Shown here piece by piece: positions 45,720 through 56,699 of a DNA stretch of 64,000 bases; positions within the stretch are counted from its first letter, which is position 1; each line of letters begins with the position of its first letter. The translations under genes were made by a program, and so were the position numbers. The notes beneath the pieces were generated by a model. The model made no database searches. It had not been told where the DNA came from and was given only the letters and a program-made list of their open reading frames with translations. Location: NCBI GenBank assembly GCA_028583605.1, contig CM053326.1:30921431-30985430 (forward strand), written 5' to 3'. The DNA comes from Dastarcus helophoroides (Eukaryota > Arthropoda > Insecta > Coleoptera > Bothrideridae).

Positions 45720-45915
45720 CACAAAAAAGTGGTGTGTGCTAAGGGTCGGACTTTGATTTTCTGGTGTATTTTTTCCCGCTAAACACGAATCCGAAGTCGA
45801 AATTGGGGGTCAATGAGCAGATAATCTAGAAAAACCCAAAAAACCGATAAAAGTTACGATATTTTTATCGGTTTTTTGGCTTTTTCTCGATTATTTGCTC
45901 ATTGACCCCCACTAG
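45720..45915 (-). repeat. Hairpin-containing MITE-like repeat (copy 2 of 2)
   Basis: A near-perfect hairpin: left arm 45805-45849 starts GGGGGTCAATGAGCAGATAA, right arm 45867-45910 ends ATTTGCTCATTGACCCCC. The stem is about 44 bp with a short loop. The flank left of the hairpin (GAAATT|GGGGG, TTTCCCGCTAAACACGAATC) matches, inverted, the right flank of the copy at 7,840-8,070. Confidence 0.75.
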
Positions 45916-46248
45916 ATTCCTGTTTTTGTGAAGCTGTGTGATTTATTATGATTATAATCAATTGATTATTTTCCTAAAAGCCTAACTTAAAGATTTTTAC
46001 TTTCTTTACCAAAAACTTAAGACTGGAAATTTTGACTTTTCTATAGATTTTCATTTTTTGTAATAAGTTTCTTTTATTCTCGAAATCTCGACGAAAAACA
46101 GAATTTTAAAAATTCCGTACGAAAGAAAAAATGTTGGGAAACCAATACCTTAGGCAACAAAGAGAGGAAAACTTGAGATAAAAAGAATATTTTTCTTGTA
46201 TCATGTGTAAAAACGATGTGGAAAAATATTATCGCAACAAATATACTT

Positions 46249-46254
46249 TTTATT
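46249..46254 (-). terminator. AATAAA polyadenylation signal of the serpin gene
   Basis: TTTATT on plus (AATAAA on minus), 45 bases downstream of the serpin stop codon. Confidence 0.6.
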
Positions 46255-46298
46255 GTGTAAAAAAATTATGTACATAAAATTAATTTACAAATGTCTTT

Positions 46299-49200
46299 TC
46301 ACGCTGCCGATTTATAATGAGGAGTTGGTCTGACCACAGATCCCCAGAACAGAATGGTTTTAGTAGATTCGTGACGTATAAAGAAGAAAAATGGTACTTC
46401 AGCCCTGAAATTTGGTTTACCACTTCTCGAAAAAAGCACCCCCGTGGCTGCAGCAGCTTCCGTACCAGTTTCCATGATGTTCATATAAACTTTGTGAATA
46501 ACCTCGGTAGCAAACAAACCGGGATTCTGAAAGTGTTGGGCATCGGGTTGATGATTGATGTAGCTCTCTTATTGAATCTAGCGTTTCGGACATCGATCCA
46601 ATACGAGAGGAGAAACTCGGAATAGCACTTTCGTTGTGTTGGGGTTCAATAGAGTTGGTGATCCCGGTAGGGCATCCTTTGGTGTTATTGCAAGAGGTTT
46701 CTTTTAGCCTGGAAAAGATGACTACATCTTCAGCAAGTCGCTCGTTGACTTCAGGATTTGTTTGATTAACGCCGCTTTTTCCAGGTGATAAAAGGGCCAA
46801 GTTGGCTTGGGCTTCATCAAAAAGGGATTTTAAACCCAACTTCCGTAGGGTTTCTTTTAAACTTATCTGTACTTTCTAGCTTCATTTTAGGGAACATAAT
46901 CGCTAATTCTTTAATTGCTGTGCTGTCCGCTAAGCGGTGTAAGTTGTCTGGGGTTAGTTGATTCTGTAAGTGTTTCAATGCTTCCTGACTAGAATTCAAA
47001 GGCATCACGACGTACATCGTAGTCTGGTTTCCTTTGTAAGGTAGGCCCAGTATTTCGCAATTCAGCTGAAGATCTTTGTAATATGGAAAGTCACCTTCAT
47101 TTACCATGTAATCAACCATTTCTTCACTTTTTTGATCTCTTCCATTAACATAGAAAGGTTTTCTGGAAATAAAATATATTTTGATTTTTCAGAGATTTTT
47201 TTTTATTTTAAGCTGTATTTGTTCAATAGTAACTATTTAGTACTAAAATAAGAAAAGCAGCCAATAAAGCCACAACAAAAATCACGAATATTTTTGTATT
47301 ACAATATTTCAAATATTTACATTTTTTTTTCAAAATATCGAAAAAAAGATCGTAATTTTGAAGTTTAAAATTAAACTTTGGAGCAAAGTTACAAGTTGAA
47401 AACTGAAATTTCTGGTATTTTATTTTAAAATTTTAGAAGAAATTTTGATTCTAACATTTAAATTATCCCGAAATTTTCATGTGAGGGTGAAAATATCGAG
47501 CAAAACACTGCAATTTCTTAAAAAATCTGTTCAGAAAATGGTTCAAATATCGAGGAACAACTAAAAGTTTTGTAAAAAAAAGGTCCAGAGTTCTTTTTCG
47601 CAACCCATTGAAATTCATAAGTTTACAAAAAAACTTCTCACAATTTAAAGTCAAAATTATATGTGTTAATTTAAAATTTCTAATTTTTTCTTAATATTTC
47701 GATTTTAATTGACATTTTTAATCCTTACTGTGCAGAATTCTTCAATATTCATAACTAATAAACTCTATTAACGATAAATGCAACAAGATATTTAAAAATT
47801 CCACAATGTTTCTATAAATATTTGCTATGACCGGGCCTGGTTTCACTTTTCAGCATCGTCAGGCGATTATACCAGAAGTTTGTTATGCTAACAAGCTGCA
47901 AGGATCACAGACTCTTACTGAATATTCCGTCGAATCCGAATTCTCACCTAAAGCTTCAATTAGAGGTATGTCTAAAAGATCAAGCTGCTCATTCAAAAGT
48001 GTACATTGTCTTGATTGTAAATATTCAGTGAATTTCTATGGCTCCCAATAAATTAATTAAATAAATAGTCTTATATTCAGAGGCGTGTACATAACCGATG
48101 CTAAGAAAACCAAGAAAATGTCTAATTATTTGACAGAACTTCGACTTTTTTTCAAAATTTTTAGTATAAACTTGAATTTGAACTGTTTTAAGAATTAAAA
48201 CTTCAAATTTGAAGGAAAACAAAGTCGAAATAGTAGGAGTCTGCATTTAAATATCTAAAAAAAAGGGGGGACAGACCTTTCGAGTTTAACGTCAAGATTT
48301 AAAAAAATATTAAACTAGCTTCGGAATTTTTTAAACGAAATGAAAATTTAAAAAATAAATTAAATAACCAAACTTTCTCAAAATTGCTATCTTTTTAAGA
48401 AAGTTTAAGTTTTCGAACAAAATATCAAGAAAAAAGCAGAATAGTCAAATTCAAAGTTAATATTTTGTGACTAAAATGAAAATATTGGAATTTTTCTTAT
48501 CTAAAATTTAATTTAAGATTTATTTCTTTAAATTGTTTTCTCAAATTCCGAATTTAATTATTAAGTTTCGTAAAATTTTGAGTTTCAATTCAAAATCTGA
48601 TAAAAAAGGCTGAAATTTGAATTAAAGTGAAAACTTCAAAAAACATTAGATTTATAAAAAAATTCTCAAAGTTTTGACTTAATTCTCTAGTTTTGAAATT
48701 TTGTCTTTTCTAAAAGTTTCTTAGCAAAAAGTCAAAAACTAGTAATTCTTTAAAAATGTTAAGTTTATAACATTTGGGTTTTTAAACTTTTTTTTATATA
48801 AATTTCGAGTTTTCCCAAAATCTCGGCTTCTTTTTAAAAAAAGTTAGTGTTAAAATTTGAATTTTATTTTTATAAATGGATATTTTGCAAAAAGGGAACT
48901 TTTCTCGTAATAGTTAAAATTTTGATACTAAAAAATTGTATATTTTATGATAAATTTAAAGTTGAAATTCAAAACTTCGAGAATAAAAAAGTTAAAATAT
49001 TGACAAAATTTTAATTTTATCAACTCTTTTAATTGTTCAAAACGTAAAATTTAACCTCGCAATGTTGGCTTTTGCTCGAAGTTTCGACTTTAAATTGAAA
49101 ATTATAAGCTTTTCCAGAGACGTCAAATGGTCGATAAAATCTCGGATTTAAATGTAGGAAGTTCGAAAAAAATTAGAATATTTGAGATCAAGTCGAACAT

Positions 49201-51333
49201 TTGTGCATAAACTCGAAATTTGAAAAAAAAAGCATTTATTATAGAAAATTATGAATCTTTTCAAAATGTGGAAATTCTTCAGGAATTTTGAGTTGAAACT
49301 TTAAATTTTAAATTTTTTCTCTAAAATTTTGACTTAAAACTCAAAATGTCGACGTTTTTTAAAACGAACAAAGATTGCGCTAACGCAATTCGATAGCCAA
49401 ACTATTATCTTCAGAGATACTAAATATCTCTCTGTAGATGAACGTGTTAGAGCAACCTTTATTGGGTTTTTTAATCTTTCTTGGTTTCAGGGGACAAGAT
49501 TTGTATTTCAATCTTCCTAAAAAGATATACATTTTTTATAAATTTTAAGATCAAAGACAAAATTTCGAGAGCAAAATAGTTTCATTTATTTTCAATTTTG
49601 AGTTTTACCTCAAAGGGTTGGATTTTTTCCACGAATTTTGAATTTTAAATTCAACATCTTAAATTTTTCTAGAAATTTAATTTTCAAATGAAAACTGGCT
49701 CAAACGTAAGAACATTAAAAGAAATTAGAATTTTTCAGTTTGAAATAGAATTTTCGACTTTAAAATCGATTATATAAACTATACATATAAACTCGAAATT
49801 TGATTGATTTACATAAACTAAAACTTTTTTAAACGTCGTGTTTCTTCGCCAAATTCTAAATTTTTTCTTTAAAATTTTAACGTATAACTTAGCATGTAGA
49901 CTTTTTCTGGAAATCTTTTAATTTCGTTTTTTTTATTTTAAAATTTAATTAATTCAAACTAAATTGCTTCTTGTTCACATTTTACATCTTAAAATCGAAA
50001 ATTTGAGAATATACTTTTATTTTTAAATTTTAGTTTTTTATTTGTAAACTTTGACTTTTTTCTGAAACTTTTCAGCTTAAACTTAAAAAATTATTTCCAC
50101 TTCTTTCTAAAATTTCAACTTTAAAAACGAAACAGGTAGGTATTGATTTAAATCTTGGATATGTTTTAAAATGAGAAAAATAATTTTTTTAAGTTTTTCT
50201 TAAAAATTCGAATTTAAACTTAAAATTTTAAGTTTGAAAAAAACAGTTTTGAAAAAATAAAATGTTCAATATTTTGATAACTAGAAAGAACAATTCGATT
50301 TTTAAAGACTAAGTAGAAATGTTGATGGAACAAAAATAAAAATTCTAACATTAAACTTGAAATTTTAAAAAAGTATAAATCGAAATTTTTATAAACAACA
50401 CAAATAAATAATGCCTTCCTTAGCATAGGATAACAAATTCCCACTAGTCATTGTAATAATTTCCCCTGAAATAAACACAATTCTACAAACCTAATAATAA
50501 CGTCTTTCGAAAATGGATATTCCCATAAAGCTGAGAAATGCATGGCGCTAGCTATGATAACTTTGGTGTCGGGATCGGGGAGTTCCTGAAGAAGATCCTT
50601 GATTTTTCCTTTCGTTCTGTCATTCACCCATGTGTTGACAGTCTTTTGGGCTCTATGGGGATCATTTTGGAAATCTAAGCTCAGTATTTCACTTTGATAC
50701 GCCTTTTCGGCGACTTCCTTGTAAACTCTCCTTATGGGATAACCAGTCTGGACGAAGATCCCGGCAGCGAAGTTAACTTCGTGCCCTATTTTAAAGCCTG
50801 TTTCGCCTTCAAGTTTTTTTATTATTCTTCCGAATTGCTCGTGGACTAACTGGGATTTTCGTTGGATCTCGACACCTGTAGCAAGGCCCATCAAGGTGGT
50901 GATTTCATCGAATGTTTTGCCGTTTGAACCAAGTAGTACCAGAGCAAGAGCCGCTAGAAATACGTAACTGTATGTAGAAAAAGTATTTTGTTGGACTATC
51001 CTAAGTTGTATTACGACAGGTCGTTTCAAATTATTTAATTATTATTTAGTCAATAAGTTTTTCTTTTTTAATTTCTTACCTGCAATACTGACTGGGGCAA
51101 AAACTATGTGATCGTAGTTTTTATTTTTTGAAATGAGTGATTTATCCACTGCCAAAGTTAATTTCGTTACACCACGAGATAAAATTCCGATCCACGTATT
51201 GTTCATAAATCGATGTTCCCCTGTAATCGCCAATATTTTGGGCAATATTGTCAATATCGGATTCTGAGGGGAAAACCAATTGACCTTGTGCACAGGTTAA
51301 TGCAATAAAAATTGATAAAATTTTCAACAACAT
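46299..51333 (-). CDS. Secreted serpin with a long insertion before the reactive loop (3 coding exons)
   Basis: Exons on minus: 51333-51080, 50953-50491 and 47162-46299, with GT-AG borders and matching phases. The start MLLKILSIFIALTCAQG is a signal peptide; an acceptor (TTGTTTCAG) lies directly before this ATG, so a 5'-UTR exon exists upstream. Serpin landmarks are FAPVSIAAALALVLLGSNG, LPDPDTKVIIASAMHFSALW, RKPFYVNG, VVMPLNSS, the hinge GTEAAAATG, and the C-terminal AEVPFFFFIRH...TILFWGSVVRP. Counting from the hinge, P1 falls near FSR|SG, suggesting an Arg-directed (trypsin-like protease) inhibitor; this is inference. About 75-90 extra residues sit between ALLSPGK and LFATEVIH. Three apparent +1 insertions (about 51182, 46856 and 46555) break the frame; allowing for them, about 525 aa result, close to my recollection of Drosophila Spn28Dc length, which is an unverified comparison. 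Confidence 0.88.
47163..50490 (-). other. Serpin intron 2 (3.3 kb), repeat-filled
   Basis: Donor ATTAG|GTTTGT, acceptor TTTATTTCCAG. Inside lie degenerate AT-rich repeat (47,290-47,700 and about 48,100-50,400), a GC-richer unassigned stretch at 47,825-48,060, and foldback copy C (49,366-49,512). Confidence 0.75.
49366..49512. repeat. Foldback MITE family F1, copy C (truncated)
   Basis: GATTGCGCTAACGCAATTCG...ATAGCCAAACTATTATCTTC on the left, then the right arm with an internal deletion, then TTAATCTTTCTTGGTTTCAG and GGACAAGATTTGTATTTCAA. The outer part of the left arm is missing. Lies in serpin intron 2. Confidence 0.8.
50954..51079 (-). other. Serpin intron 1 of the coding region
   Basis: 126 bp, donor TTGCAG|GTAAG, acceptor TATTTCTAG. 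An alternative acceptor CATACAG 21 bp upstream keeps the frame but would insert seven residues into the conserved VSIAAALAL helix. Confidence 0.85.
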
Positions 51334-52834
51334 CTGAAACAAAAATGTAATAAATTAGATTAGTAAAACAAGGATCTTTTTTATCATTATATGGCAGTTT
51401 GTCCAACACTAAATTTGTAACTTTGTATATCGTGTCTCACTTAAATATTTTATCGTATCTTTGGTAAAGTTATAAAAGTTTATTTAAAAATGCGAGGCCC
51501 TAAGTGCTTTCTTAGCAATTCTACATTCAAGACAGGTTTTCTTGATAATTTTGCCCTCTAGATGCGTTTTCCTGACAATTGACAATTATCAATATTTTTA
51601 GTTTAAACTCGAGAGGATAAGGTCAAAATTTTAAAAAATAACATCGCAGATCTTCTGGAAAAGGTCGAAATGTTTAGTTTAGTCCACAAAACTAGCGTAA
51701 AAATTCAGTCATCAGGGCTGAACATGGAATGAGACAGATGAACAAGTATTGAAATATAAATCTTGTCCCCTGAAACCAAGAAAAGATTAAAAAACACAAC
51801 AAAGGTTGCTCTAAGCGTATTTCGATAGCCAAGCTATCATCTTCAGAGAGATACTTACTGTTGGCTAATCGACTACGCAGTTAGAGCAACCTTTGTTGTG
51901 TTTTTTAATCTTTCTTGGTTTCAGGAGACAAGATTTGTATTTCAATTTTTGAAGATAATCAAGGACCAGTCCATTCCACCAAAATTATGAACAAGTAGAA
52001 AAATTGCTCAAAATTTCATGATACAGTTTAGTACGAAATGCTAACATGTATAAGATGGTATGTGATAAAGGTAAACCTTCATTTGGGCTAAAATTTCAAC
52101 AAAGACATTAAATCCTATTTCTTCTTCCTTATATTTGATATCGCTGTTATGAAAGAATTGCTTAAATTTTGTAAAACTTTGAAATGTGATTACGCTGTTT
52201 AACATTACTGAATATACGTACACTTTAAGATATTTTTTGTTACATATTTCCTATGAAATTAAATAACTTTTAGATAAAAGTTTTTTGTCACAATGGATTT
52301 TTAGAGATAAACAAAGTTCTATAACATGTGGAAATCACTTTCATATTATTAATAATTATCAGCAATACATTATTCAGATAAAGTCTTCGGTGTTTTCGTC
52401 CTCTATGGTGTCAAAGGTTATAGATATTGACCAGCAAGACTAGATTTAGCAGAATTTGTTGAAAAACGCGCTAAACCGAATAAATATATGCCTTTTATCG
52501 AAGTGTTAATGAGTATTTAAATCATGGCCAAAGTTATTATTTTATCATAGAGTTTCATCAACAATCAAATCAAGAAAAATAATTATAATTAAAAAAATTT
52601 GCCACAATAATAATTTAAATGCAAAAACAGGTTCATACTAATTATATGTTATGTGAAACGTATTCTTAGCTAAAAAAAAACCTTAAATGTTAAATTACTT
52701 CATAGTAATTAAACGTTTATGTTAAATTGTTGCTATTTTAATATGATATATGACCAGCATAAAGTGCAACTATAATGATTTTTTTTAGATTTGAATGCAT
52801 AAAATGACAAAACGGTATTAAATCTAGGACTTAC
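51334..52834 (-). other. Serpin 5' region, probable 5'-UTR intron
   Basis: A strong acceptor abuts the serpin ATG. The best upstream minus-strand donor I see is GAGAAG|GTAAGTCC at 52835/52834, which would make a 1.5 kb 5'-UTR intron holding foldback copy D (51,749-51,945). RNA data are needed to confirm the exon. Confidence 0.4.
51749..51945. repeat. Foldback MITE family F1, copy D
   Basis: Arms TTGAAATATAAATCTTGTCC ... and ... GACAAGATTTGTATTTCAA with the inner GATAGCCAAGCTATC hairpin in the left arm. The inner part of the right arm is partly deleted. The flank to the right (GAAGATAATCAAGGACCAG) is shared with copy F. Confidence 0.88.
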
Positions 52835-52911
52835 CTTCTCTATTTATGTTTACTTATCTAAAACTATTTAGTAATTATTATTTATTAATTCACAACTACT
52901 TTAGCTACAGC

Positions 52912-53345
52912 TCATGCTTCTTGTTCTGTATAAATTGAGCTACACAGATGATATTCAATGAATTTACAAGCCATGTGGAGTCCAGTTGACCTTCCCCACT
53001 TCAATTGTATTCTAATTAAAGCGACTTGTGATTTCCAATGTTTATGTGTAAAAGTTATCACTTTTGCCAGAATGTGACACTGCGGAATTACCAAACGGTA
53101 ATCGCTTTTGTATTTGTATCTGTAGCTGTAGTAAGTACCCAGTTCATGCAGGTTCAGTTTTTTCCAATATGCGTTACACTTCTGAAATTTTGAACCGACT
53201 GGAAAGCACATTGGCAGATTAAAATGCAAAGAGAGCAATGTTGGTCATTATTAGTTGCAAATTTATTCAGCTTTTCAGATGTAAAGGCCTCGACATTCTG
53301 ATTGCTTTTTAAGGGGCGTATTACACACGTTTTATAACATAACAT
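52912..53345 (-). mobile_element. Possible Ty3/gypsy integrase remnant
   Basis: On minus the frame 53238-52912 reads RLVIPQCHILAKVITFTHKH, IRIQLKW and FIEYHLCSSIYTEQ, which faintly follows the H-H-C-C zinc-binding segment at the start of gypsy integrases. No catalytic core is seen. Tentative. Confidence 0.3.
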
Positions 53346-54180
53346 CCAGCGATGAACTGCCTCTCACCTGCCTATCCATAAATTAATAAATTAACAAAAA
53401 AAACTAAATGAAGTGGATGAGTAAATTGATAAACTATAGAAATGGTATGATGTATCTGGTTTACAAAAGCAATCAAGTCGATTGCAGTGGACTTTATAGA
53501 TTTTGTTTTTTTGTGACTCGAAAGATTCGAAGTCGAAATTTGGAAATTAGCTCGAAATTTTAAGAAGAAACTGCAAGATATCCAAAAAAATCTTCCATAA
53601 AATACCAAAAAAATCTATTGCGCGATTTGCAAATAGAAAAATATTCAATTTTCGAGTTTTAAAAAATTTAAAATTAAATACAAATGTCAAACTGAAAAAG
53701 GCAGTATTTCTAGGAAAGTTTTTTAAGCGGGAGTTTTAGAAAAAGTCGAAATTTCAGTAAAGGAAATCTATTCCATATTCAAAAATCTTAAAATTTTAAA
53801 ACGTCTCTCTTGTGTTAAGCGCTGGTTATAATATTTATGTTTTTATAATTTTCAAGGTGACGAACTGTCTCACGTAGATTTTTACAAAAGAAATAAATGA
53901 ATAAAGTATTGACAAAAAATTCATGAATACACTGATGAGTTATAGATGCCTTAGGACATACCTAATTTAGCAAAGGAATTGCCCACATTTTATGTGTATA
54001 TTATGCAACAATCATTTAATGACAGCTATTAATACAGGATTATGAAAACTTCCAGAAAGTGAGTGCTTTAATAGCATTTAATTATAAGTTGGCTTAATAA
54101 TAAAAAATAAGTAATTTTTTATGTTCCTCCATTTCATAATTCATGAATAAACATTTTTGCATGCTGACTGTTAATAAATG
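53346..54180. other. Intergenic AT-rich DNA
   Basis: Some degenerate repeat at 53,500-53,800. No gene or element ends recognised. Confidence 0.4.
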
Positions 54181-54184
54181 ATTG

Positions 54185-54785
54185 ATAAATGATGAAGAGG
54201 GCATGGGAAACCGCGAATGGAAAGTGTATCAACTTGCAATTGGTGGTGCCTCAGGAGAAGATTCCACAGGTTTTGTGGTAGGTGCACAATGGGACCTCTG
54301 GTGGACATCTTGGGATGAACAAGACCCTGGAGAAGGTTCGAAAACTGTTGCATTGGGTTAACTGTGGGAGGACGCCGAGCGGTGGTGTCGGGAATGTGTC
54401 ACCTGCGCTGCATCTAAGGATCCTCGTACAAGAACTAAAGGGACCCTAAAGCAGTATAATGAGGGAGCTCCATTTGAGAGAATTGCAATCGATGTGGCGG
54501 AACCATTTCCAGCATCAGATGATGGAAACAAGTACATTCTGGTAGCCATGGACTACTTTAGTAAATGGCCTGAAGCTTACGCCATCCCTAACCAGGAAGC
54601 TACTACAGTCGCAACGGTTCTTGTGGACAACATCTGTCGATTTGGTGTTCTCTTGGAACCATACTCAAACCAAGGAAGGAACTTCGAATCGGGGGTCTTC
54701 CAAGAGGCGTGCCCGTCTTCTTGGAATAAAGAAAACTCGCACGACACCTCTTCATCCACAGTCTGATGGAATGGTGGAAATATAT
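54185..54785 (+). mobile_element. Ty3/gypsy LTR-retrotransposon integrase fragment
   Basis: Across frames: VHNGTSGGHLGMNKTLEKVR, then WCRECVTCAASKD (H-H-C-C zinc-binding domain), FERIAIDVAEPFPASDDGNK and YILVAMDYFSKWPEAYAIP (catalytic core, first Asp), SNQGRNFES where the second catalytic Asp is Asn, and PLHPQSDGMVE (third, Glu). The frame is broken near 54,360-54,375, 54,655 and 54,710. No LTRs, gag or RT nearby. The end of the fragment is included in a 430 bp tandem duplication. Confidence 0.82.
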
Positions 54786-55491
54786 AAGGCCTTTTACTAA
54801 AAAATCAAAATCTCTTTTAAAACATTATTTTAAAAAGACATTTTTTAATAAGTTATTTGTATGAATTTCTTTTATAATTTTTCTAACATGGCGATTGAAC
54901 TTTAAAAAAAATGTCTAGAATGTCGATTTTTCTATAAATTTGGAGTTTTACACAAAACTTGAGCATTTTTAAGTTGGAAAATTCAGGATTTTTTCCATAA
55001 CTTTAACCCATCAACTTAATTCGAAATTTTTAGTTTTTTCATATAGTTTTTACTTTATAAAATCTGTTGATTTGGTGTTCTCTTGGAACCATACTCAAAC
55101 CAAGGAAGGAACTTCGAATCGGGGGTCTTCCAAGAGGCGTGCCCGTCTTCTTGGAATAAAGAAAACTCGCACGACACCTCTTCATCCACAGTCTGATGGA
55201 ATGGTGGAAATATATAAGGCCTTTTACTAAAAAATCAAAATCTCTTTTAAAACATTATTTTAAAAAGACATTTTTTAATAAGTTATTTGTATGAATTTCT
55301 TTTATAATTTTTCTAACATGGCGATTGAACTTTAAAAAAAATGTCTAGAATGTCGATTTTTCTATAAATTTGGAGTTTTACACAAAACTTGAGCATTTTT
55401 AAGTTGGAAAATTCAGGATTTTTTCCATAACTTTAACCCATCAACTTAATTCGAAATTTTTAGTTTTTTCATATAGTTTTTACTTTATAAT
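54632..55491 (+). repeat. 430 bp direct tandem duplication (two copies)
   Basis: 54632-55061 and 55062-55491 match base for base with an offset of exactly 430. I see differences only at the junctions (for example TGTCGATTT against TGTTGATTT). The unit joins the last 150 bp of the gypsy integrase fragment to AT-rich DNA, so the duplication is younger than the decayed element. Confidence 0.92.
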
Positions 55492-56550
55492 AAAAAATTT
55501 CAAATTTTTTTGTTATGAAGTTAATTTGTTTATATTTCGATTACAATTTCGAAAATTCGACTTTTTTCTCAAAAAATCGACTTCCGAATAAAAATTTCCA
55601 AAAATATATTGAAATTTCTATCTTAGTTATCAAATTTCAACTTTAATTAAGACATTTTTTACTTTTAATCACGAAATTTCAACTTTAAATTCAAATTTTT
55701 AGAAAATTTGTAAAATATTTACAACTTTTTACGACGAGTTTAAGAATGACAAGAATAAAGTCGAAATTTTGAAAAAAAAAGAGCTTAATGACTAGTTTAT
55801 TTTTCAAAATTTTTTCATTAGCACTGGTGCAAAATTCAGACTTCTTCAAAATATTTTGACTTTTTTTTCTAGACATTTAATTTAAAAAGATCCCTGGACA
55901 TTTTGAGAAAACGGTAAAAGTTTCAGTCTTTGATGTGCTTTTTAATCTTTCTTGGTTTCAGAGGACAAGTTTTGTATTTCAATTTCAGGAAATATCAAAG
56001 TTTATTTTTTGAATTTTGTTTCAAGACAAAATGTTGAGTGTTATTATTTTTTGTTAATAGATTTTATCTTTTCGAAATTAGATATTTTTTTAGAAAATTT
56101 TGACTTCAAACCTCTTTTTTTCAAAAATTATAGCTTCTTTTTTCTTCGGATTTAGAGAGTAATTCTAAATGTCAACTTGTTTCTAAAATTTCGAATTTGA
56201 AGGACTAAAAATTTCGAGTTCGAACATATCCCCCTTTTTGTTCGGAAATTCAACATTTCTAAAAAAGTTAATATTTTCAAAAATATTTATTAATGAATTC
56301 TGGTTATTTATAAGTATAAATAAGGTCGTAATTAACCTTTTTCGAGAACGAGTTTGTCCACTCTAAATGAATGTAGACTTTTCTAGATATTTCGAATTAA
56401 GATTCCAAATTCAAGAAACACAAGATTAAATTCAGAATTTCGATATCTGAAATTTTTCACAAAAATGTTGGCGATATTTCCAGGTTTCTAGAAAGAATCG
56501 AAGTTTAAAAAAATATTTGTGGCTTTGAAGTAAATACCAAGATTTTAATA
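55492..56550. repeat. Degenerate AT-rich repeat block with foldback fragment
   Basis: T-rich repeat on plus (ATTTCGAAAATTCGACTTTTTT-type words), interrupted by the half copy of foldback F1 at 55,934-55,983. No gene. Confidence 0.55.
55934..55983 (+). repeat. Foldback MITE family F1, copy E (solo end)
   Basis: Only the outer right end remains: TTTAATCTTTCTTGGTTTCA, GAGGACAAGTTTTGTATTTC, AA. No left arm nearby. Confidence 0.8.
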
Positions 56551-56698
56551 ACGAAGGCTTCCACGGCCAGAGTCAGTACAGGATATACTTCTTTCGGGAT
56601 TGGACCAAGTAAAAGAACTACTAAAAGTGTGTTCACTTTTAGTAGTTCTTTGACACGGTCCAATCCCGGAAGAAGTATATCCTGTGCCAAGATTTTAA
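56537..56698. repeat. Hairpin element with flanking 12 bp direct repeat
   Basis: Arms 56579-56629 (CAGGATATACTTCTTTCGGG...) and 56633-56684 (...CCCGGAAGAAGTATATCCTG) form a long, slightly imperfect stem with a tiny loop. CCAAGATTTTAA stands on both sides (56538-56549 and 56688-56699). Single copy in this window. Confidence 0.75.
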
Positions 56699-56699
56699 A

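Noticed and set aside
46299..46839. Overlapping minus-strand frames as separate genes
   Set aside because: They are consecutive pieces of one serpin exon separated by apparent one-base insertions.
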